A stretch of DNA of 64,000 bases, taken from contig JADLCB010000003.1 of assembly GCA_020847375.1 (NCBI GenBank), positions 186,001 through 250,000 on the forward strand, in the 5' to 3' direction. The DNA is from Phycisphaerales bacterium (GTDB lineage: Bacteria > Planctomycetota > Phycisphaerae > Tepidisphaerales > Tepidisphaeraceae). A program made the position numbers and the translations under genes. Below, piece by piece: positions 27,327-36,867 of this stretch. Under the pieces are notes generated by a model that was not told the origin of the DNA, ran no database searches, and saw only the letters and a list, made by a program, of their open reading frames with translations. Numbering within the stretch: the stretch's first letter is position 1; the number at the start of each line of letters is the position of its first letter.

Positions 27327-29159
27327 TTATTTTTCCGTCGGCACGACAATGCCGCGCATGATTGTCCTCTGGGTTACGAGGAAGATCAGCAATGTCGGCA
27401 GGCTGGTGATGACCACCGAAGCAAAGACACCGCCGGAAGAATTGTTCATCTGAAACTGATACAACCAGACGCTGATCAGCCACATCTTCGGGTTGGGAGC
27501 GACCAGCAACGGGTAAAGGAATGCGCTGTACGCCGCATTGAACGTGCCCAGCGCCAGTACAGCCAGGATCGGCTTGGACAGCGACATGGCGATTTGAAAG
27601 AACATGCGGATTTCGCCGGCGCCGTCGATCATCGCGGCTTCGTACAATTCGCCGGGCAGCGAATCAAAAAAGCCTTTAAGCAGAAAGATCAGGTACCCGT
27701 TGGCAGCCAGAGGCAGAACCAGGGCGGCGAACGTATTGAGCAGATCCAGTTTGCGCAGGATGATGAACTGCGGGATCATCCCCACCATTGGCGGAAACGC
27801 CATCGTCGCCATGAGGATCAGCAGAATTTTATAGGTTCCCGGAAGCTTGTAGCGACTCATCGCGTAGGCAGCCAGCGGATTGATCAGCAACGATACCACA
27901 ATTGCCAGGATGCAGAAGACGAGCGTGTTGACCATTGCCCGGCCTTCAAAAAGCATCTGATCCAGCACGTTGAGATAATTACGAATGGTGTACGTCCAGC
28001 GCAGCGCGCCGGTGTGATTCAAAACGTACGCATATTCCATCGCCGCGGCCGGTATCGGCTGGGGGGTAAGATTCTGACTGACCTGCCAGTCGCGCCAGGC
28101 ATATTCCGGGCCGGTCAGGCGGAGTTGCTCGATCGGCTGGGCGTCAAGAAATTCCTGGTAGTCCAGTCGATGCTGACCACTGAGCCAGTGTTGACCGTCG
28201 GGCAGCGCAATCTGATCAAAAGAAGAATAATCACTGTGCCAGGCGTCGTTCAACTTCGGCAGATGGTGCTGGTATGCTTGTTGGAGAAATGTCACAAATG
28301 CCATTTTATCCCCTGTGAAAACGACAAAATTCGGATTCACTTCCTTGCGGACAAACTCCGTCCATTCATTGCGCAACTGCTGATCGGCGGATGAGGGAAC
28401 CGTGGCAGATAGTTGAAAATCCGACCATTTTTTCAGCGGCTGCTGATGCTGGGCGTTGTAGGCATTGGTATTGACCCGGCCATAGGCAGGATAAATCATC
28501 GAGTTGAGAAACAAGCCGGTCAATGAGACGTATTGCACATTGCTCGGATCGGCTTCATCGAGCATTTGAAAGTACGTCTGCTGAATTGGATTGTCGGCGT
28601 AATCGAAGCGCCGACTGGACCATTCGGGTACGGCAATGACGATGGTAGTCCAGCTCGGGATCAAGGCCCCGACCGCGAAGTTCAACGCTTCAATGTCGCC
28701 ATTAAATTGATGGCGCAGACGCTTGCGCAGTTCGCGCAACCCCTCCGGGACTGTCATTGTGCCAAAAGTGCCGCCAAGAATGCGCCAGTGTCGGGGGAAA
28801 TTCGCCTGTTGCAAAAAGCGCCGAAACAGCGCGATCTGCTCATCGGCTGCCGGGCCGGCCTGGGGGACCGGGACATCACGAAAACTGAAAAAGGTATCGT
28901 TGTACGCCTGACCGAGGGCACTGACATCCTGGTTGTACTTGGTCTCCAGGAACTTGCGATAGAGCATGTCCGAATCAACCCAATAGCGTGGGATCAGGCC
29001 CATATCGACCTGATCCAGATCGCTGCGCACCGAACCGGAGAGCATGGTCAGGAAGGGGTACAGAATAGAGATCGAACCCAGGCACAGCACGAGAATAATC
29101 GCCGCATACAACAGGCGGCCGCGCCAGCTCCGGGCCTCGATGGATGACATTATTGCCAT
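27327..29159 (-). CDS. Carbohydrate ABC permease (MalG-like) with large periplasmic insert
   Basis: This 610-residue permease is about twice the length of normal MalG-type proteins. The first helix is at about residues 15-38 (LLYAAIILVLCLGSISILYPFLTML). Then comes an extra-membrane region of roughly 340 residues, and only after that the remaining five helices. The cytoplasmic EAA loop reads YEAAMIDGAGEIRMFFQIAM, the site that contacts the ATPase. Homologues normally have only a short first periplasmic loop. It starts 12 bases after the SBP-permease fusion and is the last gene of the minus-strand sugar operon. The insert may help capture or dock substrate. Confidence 0.88.
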   Translation of the reverse strand: MAIMSSIEARSWRGRLLYAAIILVLCLGSISILYPFLTMLSGSVRSDLDQVDMGLIPRYWVDSDMLYRKFLETKYNQDVSALGQAYNDTFFSFRDVPVPQAGPAADEQIALFRRFLQQANFPRHWRILGGTFGTMTVPEGLRELRKRLRHQFNGDIEALNFAVGALIPSWTTIVIAVPEWSSRRFDYADNPIQQTYFQMLDEADPSNVQYVSLTGLFLNSMIYPAYGRVNTNAYNAQHQQPLKKWSDFQLSATVPSSADQQLRNEWTEFVRKEVNPNFVVFTGDKMAFVTFLQQAYQHHLPKLNDAWHSDYSSFDQIALPDGQHWLSGQHRLDYQEFLDAQPIEQLRLTGPEYAWRDWQVSQNLTPQPIPAAAMEYAYVLNHTGALRWTYTIRNYLNVLDQMLFEGRAMVNTLVFCILAIVVSLLINPLAAYAMSRYKLPGTYKILLILMATMAFPPMVGMIPQFIILRKLDLLNTFAALVLPLAANGYLIFLLKGFFDSLPGELYEAAMIDGAGEIRMFFQIAMSLSKPILAVLALGTFNAAYSAFLYPLLVAPNPKMWLISVWLYQFQMNNSSGGVFASVVITSLPTLLIFLVTQRTIMRGIVVPTEK

Positions 29160-29171
29160 GTCAATAAATCC

Positions 29172-31922
29172 TCATACACGCGTGGCGGTTTTGAACTCCG
29201 CACCGGAGAGCATTCTGAGCTGATACGCTGTGAAGGCGATCAACAAAGCGCCAAGAATCCAAGCCATCGCCGCACCGGAACCAAACTGCAGCTCCATGAA
29301 CGTGCGGACGAAAATTTCCAGATCCAGGATATTGGTTGCATCGCCGGGACCGCCACCGGTCAGCGCCAGGATGTAATCCGTTCCACCCTTGAACGCCCCG
29401 ACCACGGCTGCGATGAACTGGATGCTGATCAGATATTTCATACGAGGCAGCGTGATATAAAACAGCTTATGCCAGTAGTTGGCGCCATCAATATCCGCTG
29501 CTTCGTATAAATCGCCTTGCACGGTTTTCAGTGCGGCCAGATAGAGCAGACATCCCGGCCCCGCGCCGGCCCAGACCAGCGGGATGATCGTGCAGAGCAT
29601 GGCCAGTTGGGGCGACTGGATCCAGCGGATCGGTTCGATGGCGAATTGGCCGAAGAACAGGCTGAAAACAGCCGTCGGGCCGAGTGTGATCAATGGATAG
29701 ATCGTCAACGCCACAAATGCCAGCGCCACCAGCGCCAGCACGGCACGGAACCGCCGCGTGGTTTCGCTCAACCGGATCGGCAGCATGATCAAAAAGTAGA
29801 CCAGGCTTATCCACACCCCCAGCAGCATCAGCTTGATCAGGATCGCGATTGGGGCCGGCAGATCATTAAGCAGCAGCACCACCTGGTTGAGCATGCCGCT
29901 GGAGGAAGGGTCGTAGAACTGCTTCCACATGATCATGATCACCACGCCGACGATGACTGCGGGCAGGTAAAAGATCGTGCGAAAAATATATTTCAGCGTC
30001 GCGGTCGGAACCTCATCGAGCAGAATTGCCAGGAGGATCGGCGGCCAAAAGCCCAGCCCGATGGACAGGGCAACAAAATAAAACGTGTGTCCCAGTGATG
30101 ACCAGAAGCGCGGATCAAACAGGGCGTTGGCGTAGTTATCAACACCCACCCACACGCTGTCCAGAACAATGCGGTAGTCGCTGAGCGAGATCCCCGCACC
30201 GCCGAGCAGCGGCAGATAGGCCCAACCGAGCGTTAGCAGTAATCCCGGTGCCAAAAGTACATAACCGTAGATGTAGCGCCGCCAGCGACCATCCTCCACC
30301 CGAACCGGCGAAACCCTGGTGAAATAGCGCCAGACGGAAACCATCCCGAAAATAAAGATGGCAGCGACCAGCAGCATCACGGCTGAACCGGCAATGCGCC
30401 GCGTTCGCATCTCGGATGGGGTGATATTGCCCAGAACCCGCACGTTGACCTGTTCGGCGGATGCCTTGAGCACTTGTTCGATCCGGTCGACGCGCTGGTC
30501 ATAATTCAAGTGCGACAGATCCATCTCCGTCGCGAGGTACATCGGGTCGCTGAGATAACGATAGATGTTCTGGGTATTGCGACCGTACGGTTCGGGCACA
30601 CCGCCAGCCAGGCCACTTTGATAAGCCTGGCGCCAAGCCGGCGGGATTGTTTGCAAAATGCGGTCATAGCCGAACTTGGCCAGCAGAGCAGGGTTGACAA
30701 ACTGACCATAACCGAAATCGACATACGTCGCCGTGCGAATCCGCTGGGCCTGTTCACTGGTGACAAACCAGATGTAGCGCATCGCCTCCAGTTGCTGCGC
30801 CAGTGAAGAACCGCTGTAAACGCCCAGCATCGAGCAATTCAATTCGCCATTGGCCTGACCACTGGGGCCGGTGGGTACGGCAGCCAGTCCGACCAGTTGC
30901 GGGTTGATGGTGCTGAGTATCTCATCGGTGAGATAGGCGAAGCGCATGGCGATGCGCCCTTCCTTCCACAATTGTTCAAGCTCCGCCGTGCCGGTATAAA
31001 CGGCGCCGGGGATTTTCTGACCATCACGCTCGAATGGCTGGCGCATCAACCGCCAGAGAAACTCCACACCGATGGCTGCTTGGCGCGACCCATAGGCGGC
31101 ATACCAGTTGCCGTTCTCATCGCGCTGGACAGCCCGACCACCGGCGGAAACCAGGAAGGTATACGCCCCCCAACCCAGTGTCTGACCTCCGACCATCATC
31201 AGTCCATATTGATTACGCGACGGGATGGTGAGCTTGCGGGCATACTCCAGAAATTCATCCCAGTTCCGCGGTGGTCGCTCGGGATCGAGTCCGGCGGCGA
31301 CGAACAAGTCCTTGCGATATTGCATCCCCATGACGAACGTTCCCGTGGGAACAGCCCAGGCATGGCGTTCATCGGAGCGGCCGCTTTCGTCCTGCCGATA
31401 AATCACCGGCCAGGCCGGGGCGGGAACACGCTGGCGAATCAATTCCAGGGCATGGGCGACTTCCTCGGGGGTTGGATCAGCAGCCCAGTGTTTGTCGTCA
31501 ATAATCTGCCTGACCTTGGGGTTATCAGAAAGGATTCGCGCCAGCAGAATTTCAGTCGGTTGCAAAAACCCCTGCGCCAGATAGGTCGAACTCATCCGAA
31601 AGTTGACGTAAATGACATGTGGGGGGATGCCGGCAGCAATCGCCATCAGCGGCCCGGAGTCCATGGCGGAACCACCGATGACGGGCATGACGAATGGCTG
31701 GATATCGACATTCGGATGTGTCTTGAGATATTCGCGCAACAACGCACGGGAGGCGATGGCTGTAACACCGGTTGACCGCGGATCTGGTTGATCCTGCGAA
31801 CGGAAGGAGATTTTTTCTGTTGGCTCTTGCGCGTGTTGATCAGCGCCATGGAGCTGGCTGGCCACCATGAAAAGAATGGCCAGACCAATCACCCAACAAT
31901 GATGCAAATGCCTTGGTCTCAC
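29172..31922 (-). CDS. Solute-binding protein fused to MalF-like ABC permease
   Basis: This is a 916-residue fusion. After an N-terminal hydrophobic segment (WVIGLAILFMVASQLHG), residues up to about 520 form an extracellular sugar-binding protein (PHVIYVNFRMSSTYLAQGF, WDEFLEYARKLT, SAGGRAVQRDENGNW, GPSGQANGELNCSMLGVYSG). A helix follows, then a complete MalF-type permease (YGYVLLAPGLLLTLGWAYLPL, and an EAA loop in LYEAADIDGANYWHKLFYIT). A GTG start at 31922 is chosen because GAGGATT lies upstream, as it does before the next gene; a frame from 32024 is longer. No ABC ATPase gene is nearby, so a shared MsmK/UgpC-like ATPase elsewhere is implied. Probable import of oligosaccharide products. Confidence 0.85.
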   Translation of the reverse strand: MRPRHLHHCWVIGLAILFMVASQLHGADQHAQEPTEKISFRSQDQPDPRSTGVTAIASRALLREYLKTHPNVDIQPFVMPVIGGSAMDSGPLMAIAAGIPPHVIYVNFRMSSTYLAQGFLQPTEILLARILSDNPKVRQIIDDKHWAADPTPEEVAHALELIRQRVPAPAWPVIYRQDESGRSDERHAWAVPTGTFVMGMQYRKDLFVAAGLDPERPPRNWDEFLEYARKLTIPSRNQYGLMMVGGQTLGWGAYTFLVSAGGRAVQRDENGNWYAAYGSRQAAIGVEFLWRLMRQPFERDGQKIPGAVYTGTAELEQLWKEGRIAMRFAYLTDEILSTINPQLVGLAAVPTGPSGQANGELNCSMLGVYSGSSLAQQLEAMRYIWFVTSEQAQRIRTATYVDFGYGQFVNPALLAKFGYDRILQTIPPAWRQAYQSGLAGGVPEPYGRNTQNIYRYLSDPMYLATEMDLSHLNYDQRVDRIEQVLKASAEQVNVRVLGNITPSEMRTRRIAGSAVMLLVAAIFIFGMVSVWRYFTRVSPVRVEDGRWRRYIYGYVLLAPGLLLTLGWAYLPLLGGAGISLSDYRIVLDSVWVGVDNYANALFDPRFWSSLGHTFYFVALSIGLGFWPPILLAILLDEVPTATLKYIFRTIFYLPAVIVGVVIMIMWKQFYDPSSSGMLNQVVLLLNDLPAPIAILIKLMLLGVWISLVYFLIMLPIRLSETTRRFRAVLALVALAFVALTIYPLITLGPTAVFSLFFGQFAIEPIRWIQSPQLAMLCTIIPLVWAGAGPGCLLYLAALKTVQGDLYEAADIDGANYWHKLFYITLPRMKYLISIQFIAAVVGAFKGGTDYILALTGGGPGDATNILDLEIFVRTFMELQFGSGAAMAWILGALLIAFTAYQLRMLSGAEFKTATRV

Positions 31923-32093
31923 TATGTCACAATCCTCATCAACAAACGGACGTAATAGGAGCACACCAATATTTGGACAGCGACCGGCGACTCTAGCAAA
32001 AGTGATCATCATTAACCAGAGCATGGAAGCAGATTTGGCGCATGATTTCAGGGTTGGGTTCTTCTCCCGTGCGTCATTCGCGTGCGGTTGATT

Positions 32094-34670
32094 TTACGCC
32101 CTGCCCCACCAGCTCGTCCAAGTGCCATCAGGGGCAGGATCATCTTTGCGCAACTGAATCGGCCCGGTAAACGACCACGGTTCGTTGGGTTGTTCCTGTG
32201 GTATATCGATTGCAATGTCGCCTGGTTCCTGGCCTTGGCGCGCCAGCAAAAGTGGTTGATCCGCGACCAGATTCAAGACCAGGTGGCCATCAGCGTCGAT
32301 TGATTCAGGGTGGGTCGTCGCGCCGCTGGTGGTGTCAATCACCACGATTTGTTCCAGCGATATTTCTGGCCAGGGGTTGCGCAGGCGGATGGTGCATGGA
32401 TGCTGGGCATTGAGCACAACCCACCGTGTTGCCCCATTTTCCCACTGGGCTGAGACCAGCACGCCCGGGCGGGCGCGCAATTGAATGAAGCGGACCTGAT
32501 CCCAACTGCCGGGCATGGCGGGGAAAATCTGAATGACGCCGGAGTGACTTTGCAGGAGCATTTCATTGACGCCATTGGTCAGGCCGCAGAGTTGATTCTG
32601 CATCCACATCATGCCCGGGCGCTCCTGCGGGGCGCGCGACTGTTCGGATAAAAATCCGTTGCTCTTAAGGGTGCTGGTGACCCAGCCGTTGAGCAGTGCA
32701 TCCAGTGCCCCATCGCCATCGCCCATCCATGCCCGTGCGACGCCGATCCACCCCATCGACAAATCGTCGTTCCAGCGCAGACGCTGCTGATCGGGTTGGC
32801 CCATGGTGACGCGCGACGAACAGCGCCAGATATGTTTCAGTGTCCGCTGGGCGACGGGCAGGAGTTCCTGCGGGCCAAGCTGCGTTACCAGGCCGGTGGG
32901 ATAGATCGGGACAATGGTATAGGGATGCGAGATGGGTACATCCAGCGATACGTCGCGCGCCAGGGCGAATTCGCCGTTGATCTGCGGCACGCCATTCAAA
33001 TTGGCCAGTGTCTGGCGGTAACGGTTGGCATCGACCGTCAGGCCCAGTGCATCGGCGGCTTGGGCGGCATCGCGCAAATGCCCATGTACCGCCGTAAGAT
33101 CCATCCCCGCATCGCGCACCAGACGCTGCGATGGCGCCACGTTGAACATGGTGTCTTCGCATAGTTTGCTCAGGGGCAGGGACAACTTACCGGTGGCGGG
33201 GTCGGTCTCCAGATAGTTGACATAAAACTCAGCCACGCCACGGATCAATCCCCAGCCATAATCTCTCAGCCAGTCGCGGTCGCCGGTAAATTCATAATGC
33301 CACCAGGCGACCTGCGCCAACCAAGCCGAGACAAACAGCTCATAGCGCCAGTAACCCACACCCCAGTGATCGATGCCACGTCCGATGCTCGCAAATGGTA
33401 CTTTGATTCCGTCTATGCCCCAGACGCGCCGCGTCTCCATTTCCATTTCCGGCATGACGGACCAGAAGTGACGGATGTAGGGCTTGAGTAAATCACACTG
33501 GTTGCTGGCCAGCAGCGGCCAGTAGCACATCTGCGAGTTGATGTTGTTGTGGTAGTCGCCGCCATAGGGCTGGGCCAGCGACAGATTCCAGGCGGACATC
33601 AGCGGCGCGGGATAAGCGCCGCGGCTGCTCGAAGCCATGGTGTATGTGGTGTAGCACCACAACGCCTCCAGAACACGTTCGGGCAACTGCACCGACGAGC
33701 GCAACCAGCGCTCGTGCCAGATATTTTCATGGTCATAGCGCAAACGATCAAAACCGCGCTGCCAGGCGGTCTCCAGCAACAACCCCGCACGCCGCGACAA
33801 AAAAGCGCCTTCACGCGAGGTTACGATCGTCAACAGGATTTCAGCCGAATCGTCTTCGACGACCAACCGGGCCATGGACGCAGCCTGATCTTCGGTTTCG
33901 AGTCTGGCGCCACGCACCTGGAAAAACAAAAGCGAGCGATGTCCGTCGGCGTAATCGATCTGCAATGAACCTTGCTTGTCGGTCCATTGGCGCTTCAGTT
34001 GACGGAAGACTTCGCGGCGGATGGATTGCTGCAATTCACCGTCGTGCTCGGTGCCGATGATGTCAACCGCTTCGGGGCTTGGCTGCAGTTGCAACTCCCG
34101 GCCGCGCAGACCACTGAGGCGCAGCGCCAGCACGTTGCCATCAGCGTAGACAAAGCTTTCGACCCGTCCGCCACCGATCAGTTCCATCGTGTGGCTGGCC
34201 CGATAGAGATCCAGCTCCTGGCGGCGCACGGATAAATCCTGACCATCAAGGCTGCTCAGCCACAAACCGCCGGCGGGCAGGAAACAGGGAAAATAAGTTC
34301 GAAAATCCCATTCTTCCTCGTTGATCTGATCGGTGAGCAGATGATTGCCATCGTGCTGAAAAATCTGGCGCATGGTCTGATGTTTGACCCACGGTACAAC
34401 CGGGTGGCGCAAATCGCGCACATCGGATTTGGTCAGCCCCCAACACAGTGCGCCGGCTGGTTGGTAGGTCATGGCAGCCAGGTCGCCATTGCCCAGCGGC
34501 AGACCATCGGTCCATTTTTCGGCCGGGCCATTATAGATCAGACGATGCTGGCCGACGCGCTTTTGCAGATCGACGGCAACGGGCACGCCCGGATAGCGCG
34601 CGTGGGCATCATAGTGACCGCGCGAACCACCCGGTGCGTGATGCCAGTGCGCCAGAATTTTTCTTCCCAT
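32094..34670 (-). CDS. GH95-like glycoside hydrolase (putative alpha-L-fucosidase/galactosidase)
   Basis: This 858-residue enzyme has the GH95 (clan with GH65) layout. The N-terminal beta-sandwich signature is YNGPAEKWTDGLPLGNGDLA, followed by an (alpha/alpha)6 catalytic barrel with GGDYHNNINSQMCYWPLLAS and later a long C-terminal beta domain. GH95 enzymes remove terminal alpha-L-fucose or alpha-L-galactose. No signal peptide is visible, so it may act on imported oligosaccharides. AGGAGA lies about a dozen bases before the ATG at 34670. It is flanked by GH36-like and transporter genes on the same strand. Divergence from classic GH95 sequences means the exact specificity is unsure. Confidence 0.75.
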   Translation of the reverse strand: MGRKILAHWHHAPGGSRGHYDAHARYPGVPVAVDLQKRVGQHRLIYNGPAEKWTDGLPLGNGDLAAMTYQPAGALCWGLTKSDVRDLRHPVVPWVKHQTMRQIFQHDGNHLLTDQINEEEWDFRTYFPCFLPAGGLWLSSLDGQDLSVRRQELDLYRASHTMELIGGGRVESFVYADGNVLALRLSGLRGRELQLQPSPEAVDIIGTEHDGELQQSIRREVFRQLKRQWTDKQGSLQIDYADGHRSLLFFQVRGARLETEDQAASMARLVVEDDSAEILLTIVTSREGAFLSRRAGLLLETAWQRGFDRLRYDHENIWHERWLRSSVQLPERVLEALWCYTTYTMASSSRGAYPAPLMSAWNLSLAQPYGGDYHNNINSQMCYWPLLASNQCDLLKPYIRHFWSVMPEMEMETRRVWGIDGIKVPFASIGRGIDHWGVGYWRYELFVSAWLAQVAWWHYEFTGDRDWLRDYGWGLIRGVAEFYVNYLETDPATGKLSLPLSKLCEDTMFNVAPSQRLVRDAGMDLTAVHGHLRDAAQAADALGLTVDANRYRQTLANLNGVPQINGEFALARDVSLDVPISHPYTIVPIYPTGLVTQLGPQELLPVAQRTLKHIWRCSSRVTMGQPDQQRLRWNDDLSMGWIGVARAWMGDGDGALDALLNGWVTSTLKSNGFLSEQSRAPQERPGMMWMQNQLCGLTNGVNEMLLQSHSGVIQIFPAMPGSWDQVRFIQLRARPGVLVSAQWENGATRWVVLNAQHPCTIRLRNPWPEISLEQIVVIDTTSGATTHPESIDADGHLVLNLVADQPLLLARQGQEPGDIAIDIPQEQPNEPWSFTGPIQLRKDDPAPDGTWTSWWGRA

Positions 34671-34744
34671 AACTTTGACTTTCTCCTGTATGTGACAGGA
34701 TTGCTGAGTCGGTTGAACCGGCGAAGCGGCGCATCTGGCCGCGA

Positions 34745-36799
34745 TTATCTGGCGGACAGATCGACCAGCAGATGTTCGCGCGGTTTGAGTCTGGCGCGCA
34801 GGACGCCATCTTGAATCGGAAGTTCCCGGCCGCTCCAGAAGGAGCTGGCCCAGACCGGCAGGCGCACCAGACCCAGTTCGGTCAGGGAGACTTCGACATC
34901 CTGAATAACAGGCTGCCAGTTAAATAACCCCACCGTTGCCAGGATTCCGAACTGCTGCTGGGTCTTGCTGCGGCGCGGATGAATGCGCGCCAGCACTGCC
35001 GGCAGAGGCCGACCGAAAAAGGCTGTGCGATCGGGGACCATCACCTTGCCTCCCTGATCGCAGCGGCGCGATAACAGGCGATAGTCGCGGAGCATTTGCG
35101 AATCGAATTTTTCCAGCGGCCCGGAAATGTCGATCATCCCGCCGGTGAGATAACCCACCGCGGATCGGAAGCGCCGTTCATTGGCCGGGTACTGGGGCGA
35201 ACCCATGAAGCTGTCCATATCCGCAAACCAGGTGCGCCGGCCCGTCGCGGTGATCGAAGCCAGCAGCCACGAACTGTTGGCGACATGGTGATCCCAGTCG
35301 CCATTATCAATATCGCTGCCGGCGCGATAACTGTCGCAACCATCCAGCGCCAAAAATGGATTGCCCAGCGGACAGGAGACACAGTGCAGAAAATAGCCTT
35401 TAGGCCCCAGCTCGCGTCGCACCGTTTCAATCAGCCAGCGCCGCCACTGAACGCTGGTTCCGCCATGACGATAGACCACGTCCGGTGCTTCAAACGCCCA
35501 GGAAAAGAAGTCGAGCTTGATCCCGCCAAAGCCCCATTCATGGATCACTTTGCGGATCGTATGTTCGATAAATTCGCGCACCTGGGGTACGGAGTAATCC
35601 GGATGCAGGTCGCCGACATGCGCAATGGGCTGGCCGTGTTTGTCGTTGGCGATCCATTCCGGATGCTCCTGCGAGATCGGCCCGCCGATGTCGATGCGCG
35701 GTGTCCACCAGATGGCAGGAACCAACCCGTGCTGGCGGGCGGTTTCCGTGATGCGCTTTGGTCCGTCGGGGAAACGAACCTTGTCCCACGTGTTGGCGGT
35801 GTCGGGGTAATACGCATCCATGTATCCCCATGACGTATGGATTCCGTGCTGCGGTTGGTACCCGTGATCCAGTTGGAAAATACCGCCGCGCTGGGCTTTG
35901 GCGGCGATGTCGATGCGCTTGAGACAGTCAGCCTGGGTGATGTTGGTGTAAACGCCGTAATTCCAACTGCAATAAACCGGCTCGTGCGCCAGCAGGCTGT
36001 TGGTTCCGGCAAAACGGCGGCCATACAAACTGGCTAGATCGTTGATGTAGGCGTCGTAGAATCGATCGACCGTTGCATTGACGATCAGATAGAGATTGCT
36101 TTCCAACTCCAGCGTTTGTCCGGCGGCGACTTGTTCCTGCGAAGCGCCGTTCCAGAAAAACTCGCTGCGATATTCAGCCAGCCGCCCGTCGGCCTGCGGT
36201 AAGCCCAATTGCCACGAACCGGCATGGCGCTGCTGCGAGGCAGCCCCTTCAACCAGCCAGCGATCACCATCCAGCCGGCCAATGACCATCACCGGCATGG
36301 GGCCGACACCCTGACGCCCGAACCAGCGCGTACTTTCGGGAATCGGGCGGATGAATGGAAAAGTCGGCCGGGATTGCGGCAAGACTTCGTAGCGCAGGTT
36401 TTCCGAGTGGGCAAAGACCGGCAACCCGCGCCCTTGCAACCACGGGCCGCGTGCTTTATCGGTAATTTCCATCCCGTAACCGGTGAAGTGTACAGGTTTG
36501 CGCCCCTGATTTGTCAGGCTGGTCTTGAGCAGAATGCCGCGGCTGGTCGGGGCGGGCTGGGCGTCGAAATTGACCACCAGATCGTCGGACAACCGGGCCT
36601 GCCAGGTGAGCTTGTTGCCGCGCCGGCGCAGTTGCTGGACGGCGCCACTCAGCAGTTTTTGGAGCGGTGTCTGCAGATAAAACTGCAGACCGTGCCATCC
36701 TTCACCACTGGCTGAATCGACAAGATCGACAGCGGCCGATCGACTCGATGCCACTACATTCAAACCAGAAATACGAATTTTTTTCTGACTCTTTTCCAT
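34745..36799 (-). CDS. GH36-like alpha-galactosidase family enzyme
   Basis: This 684-residue protein has an N-terminal beta-supersandwich and a TIM barrel of the alpha-galactosidase clan (GH36/GH27). The barrel shows CSWNYGVY, FQLDHGYQ, ATWW-like IWWTPRIDIGG, the nucleophile motif GFGGIKLDFFSW and a likely acid/base aspartate in CDSYRAGSDID. The C-terminal beta domain ends the protein. It should hydrolyse alpha-galactosides or related alpha-sugars. No signal peptide is seen, so cytoplasmic action on imported sugars is likely. ATG 36799 is chosen; a GTG three codons earlier is possible. It is part of the minus-strand sugar operon. Confidence 0.8.
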   Translation of the reverse strand: MEKSQKKIRISGLNVVASSRSAAVDLVDSASGEGWHGLQFYLQTPLQKLLSGAVQQLRRRGNKLTWQARLSDDLVVNFDAQPAPTSRGILLKTSLTNQGRKPVHFTGYGMEITDKARGPWLQGRGLPVFAHSENLRYEVLPQSRPTFPFIRPIPESTRWFGRQGVGPMPVMVIGRLDGDRWLVEGAASQQRHAGSWQLGLPQADGRLAEYRSEFFWNGASQEQVAAGQTLELESNLYLIVNATVDRFYDAYINDLASLYGRRFAGTNSLLAHEPVYCSWNYGVYTNITQADCLKRIDIAAKAQRGGIFQLDHGYQPQHGIHTSWGYMDAYYPDTANTWDKVRFPDGPKRITETARQHGLVPAIWWTPRIDIGGPISQEHPEWIANDKHGQPIAHVGDLHPDYSVPQVREFIEHTIRKVIHEWGFGGIKLDFFSWAFEAPDVVYRHGGTSVQWRRWLIETVRRELGPKGYFLHCVSCPLGNPFLALDGCDSYRAGSDIDNGDWDHHVANSSWLLASITATGRRTWFADMDSFMGSPQYPANERRFRSAVGYLTGGMIDISGPLEKFDSQMLRDYRLLSRRCDQGGKVMVPDRTAFFGRPLPAVLARIHPRRSKTQQQFGILATVGLFNWQPVIQDVEVSLTELGLVRLPVWASSFWSGRELPIQDGVLRARLKPREHLLVDLSAR

Positions 36800-36818
36800 G
36801 GGTATCACTTACAAATGT

Positions 36819-36831
36819 TCCGACCGTCGGA
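36819..36831. repeat. Palindrome TCCGACCGTCGGA before the GH36-like gene
   Basis: This is a perfect 13-base palindrome in the 68-base gap between the DUF6067 gene and the GH36-like gene. Followed on the plus strand by five T. It may be an operator or chance. Confidence 0.25.
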
Positions 36832-36867
36832 TTTTTCAAAACACTATTGGTCAACGGGGCGCGATCG

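Noticed and set aside
36819-36836. TCCGACCGTCGGA followed by TTTTT as a terminator
   Set aside because: The palindrome leaves a one-base loop, and the T run is on the strand opposite to the flanking genes.
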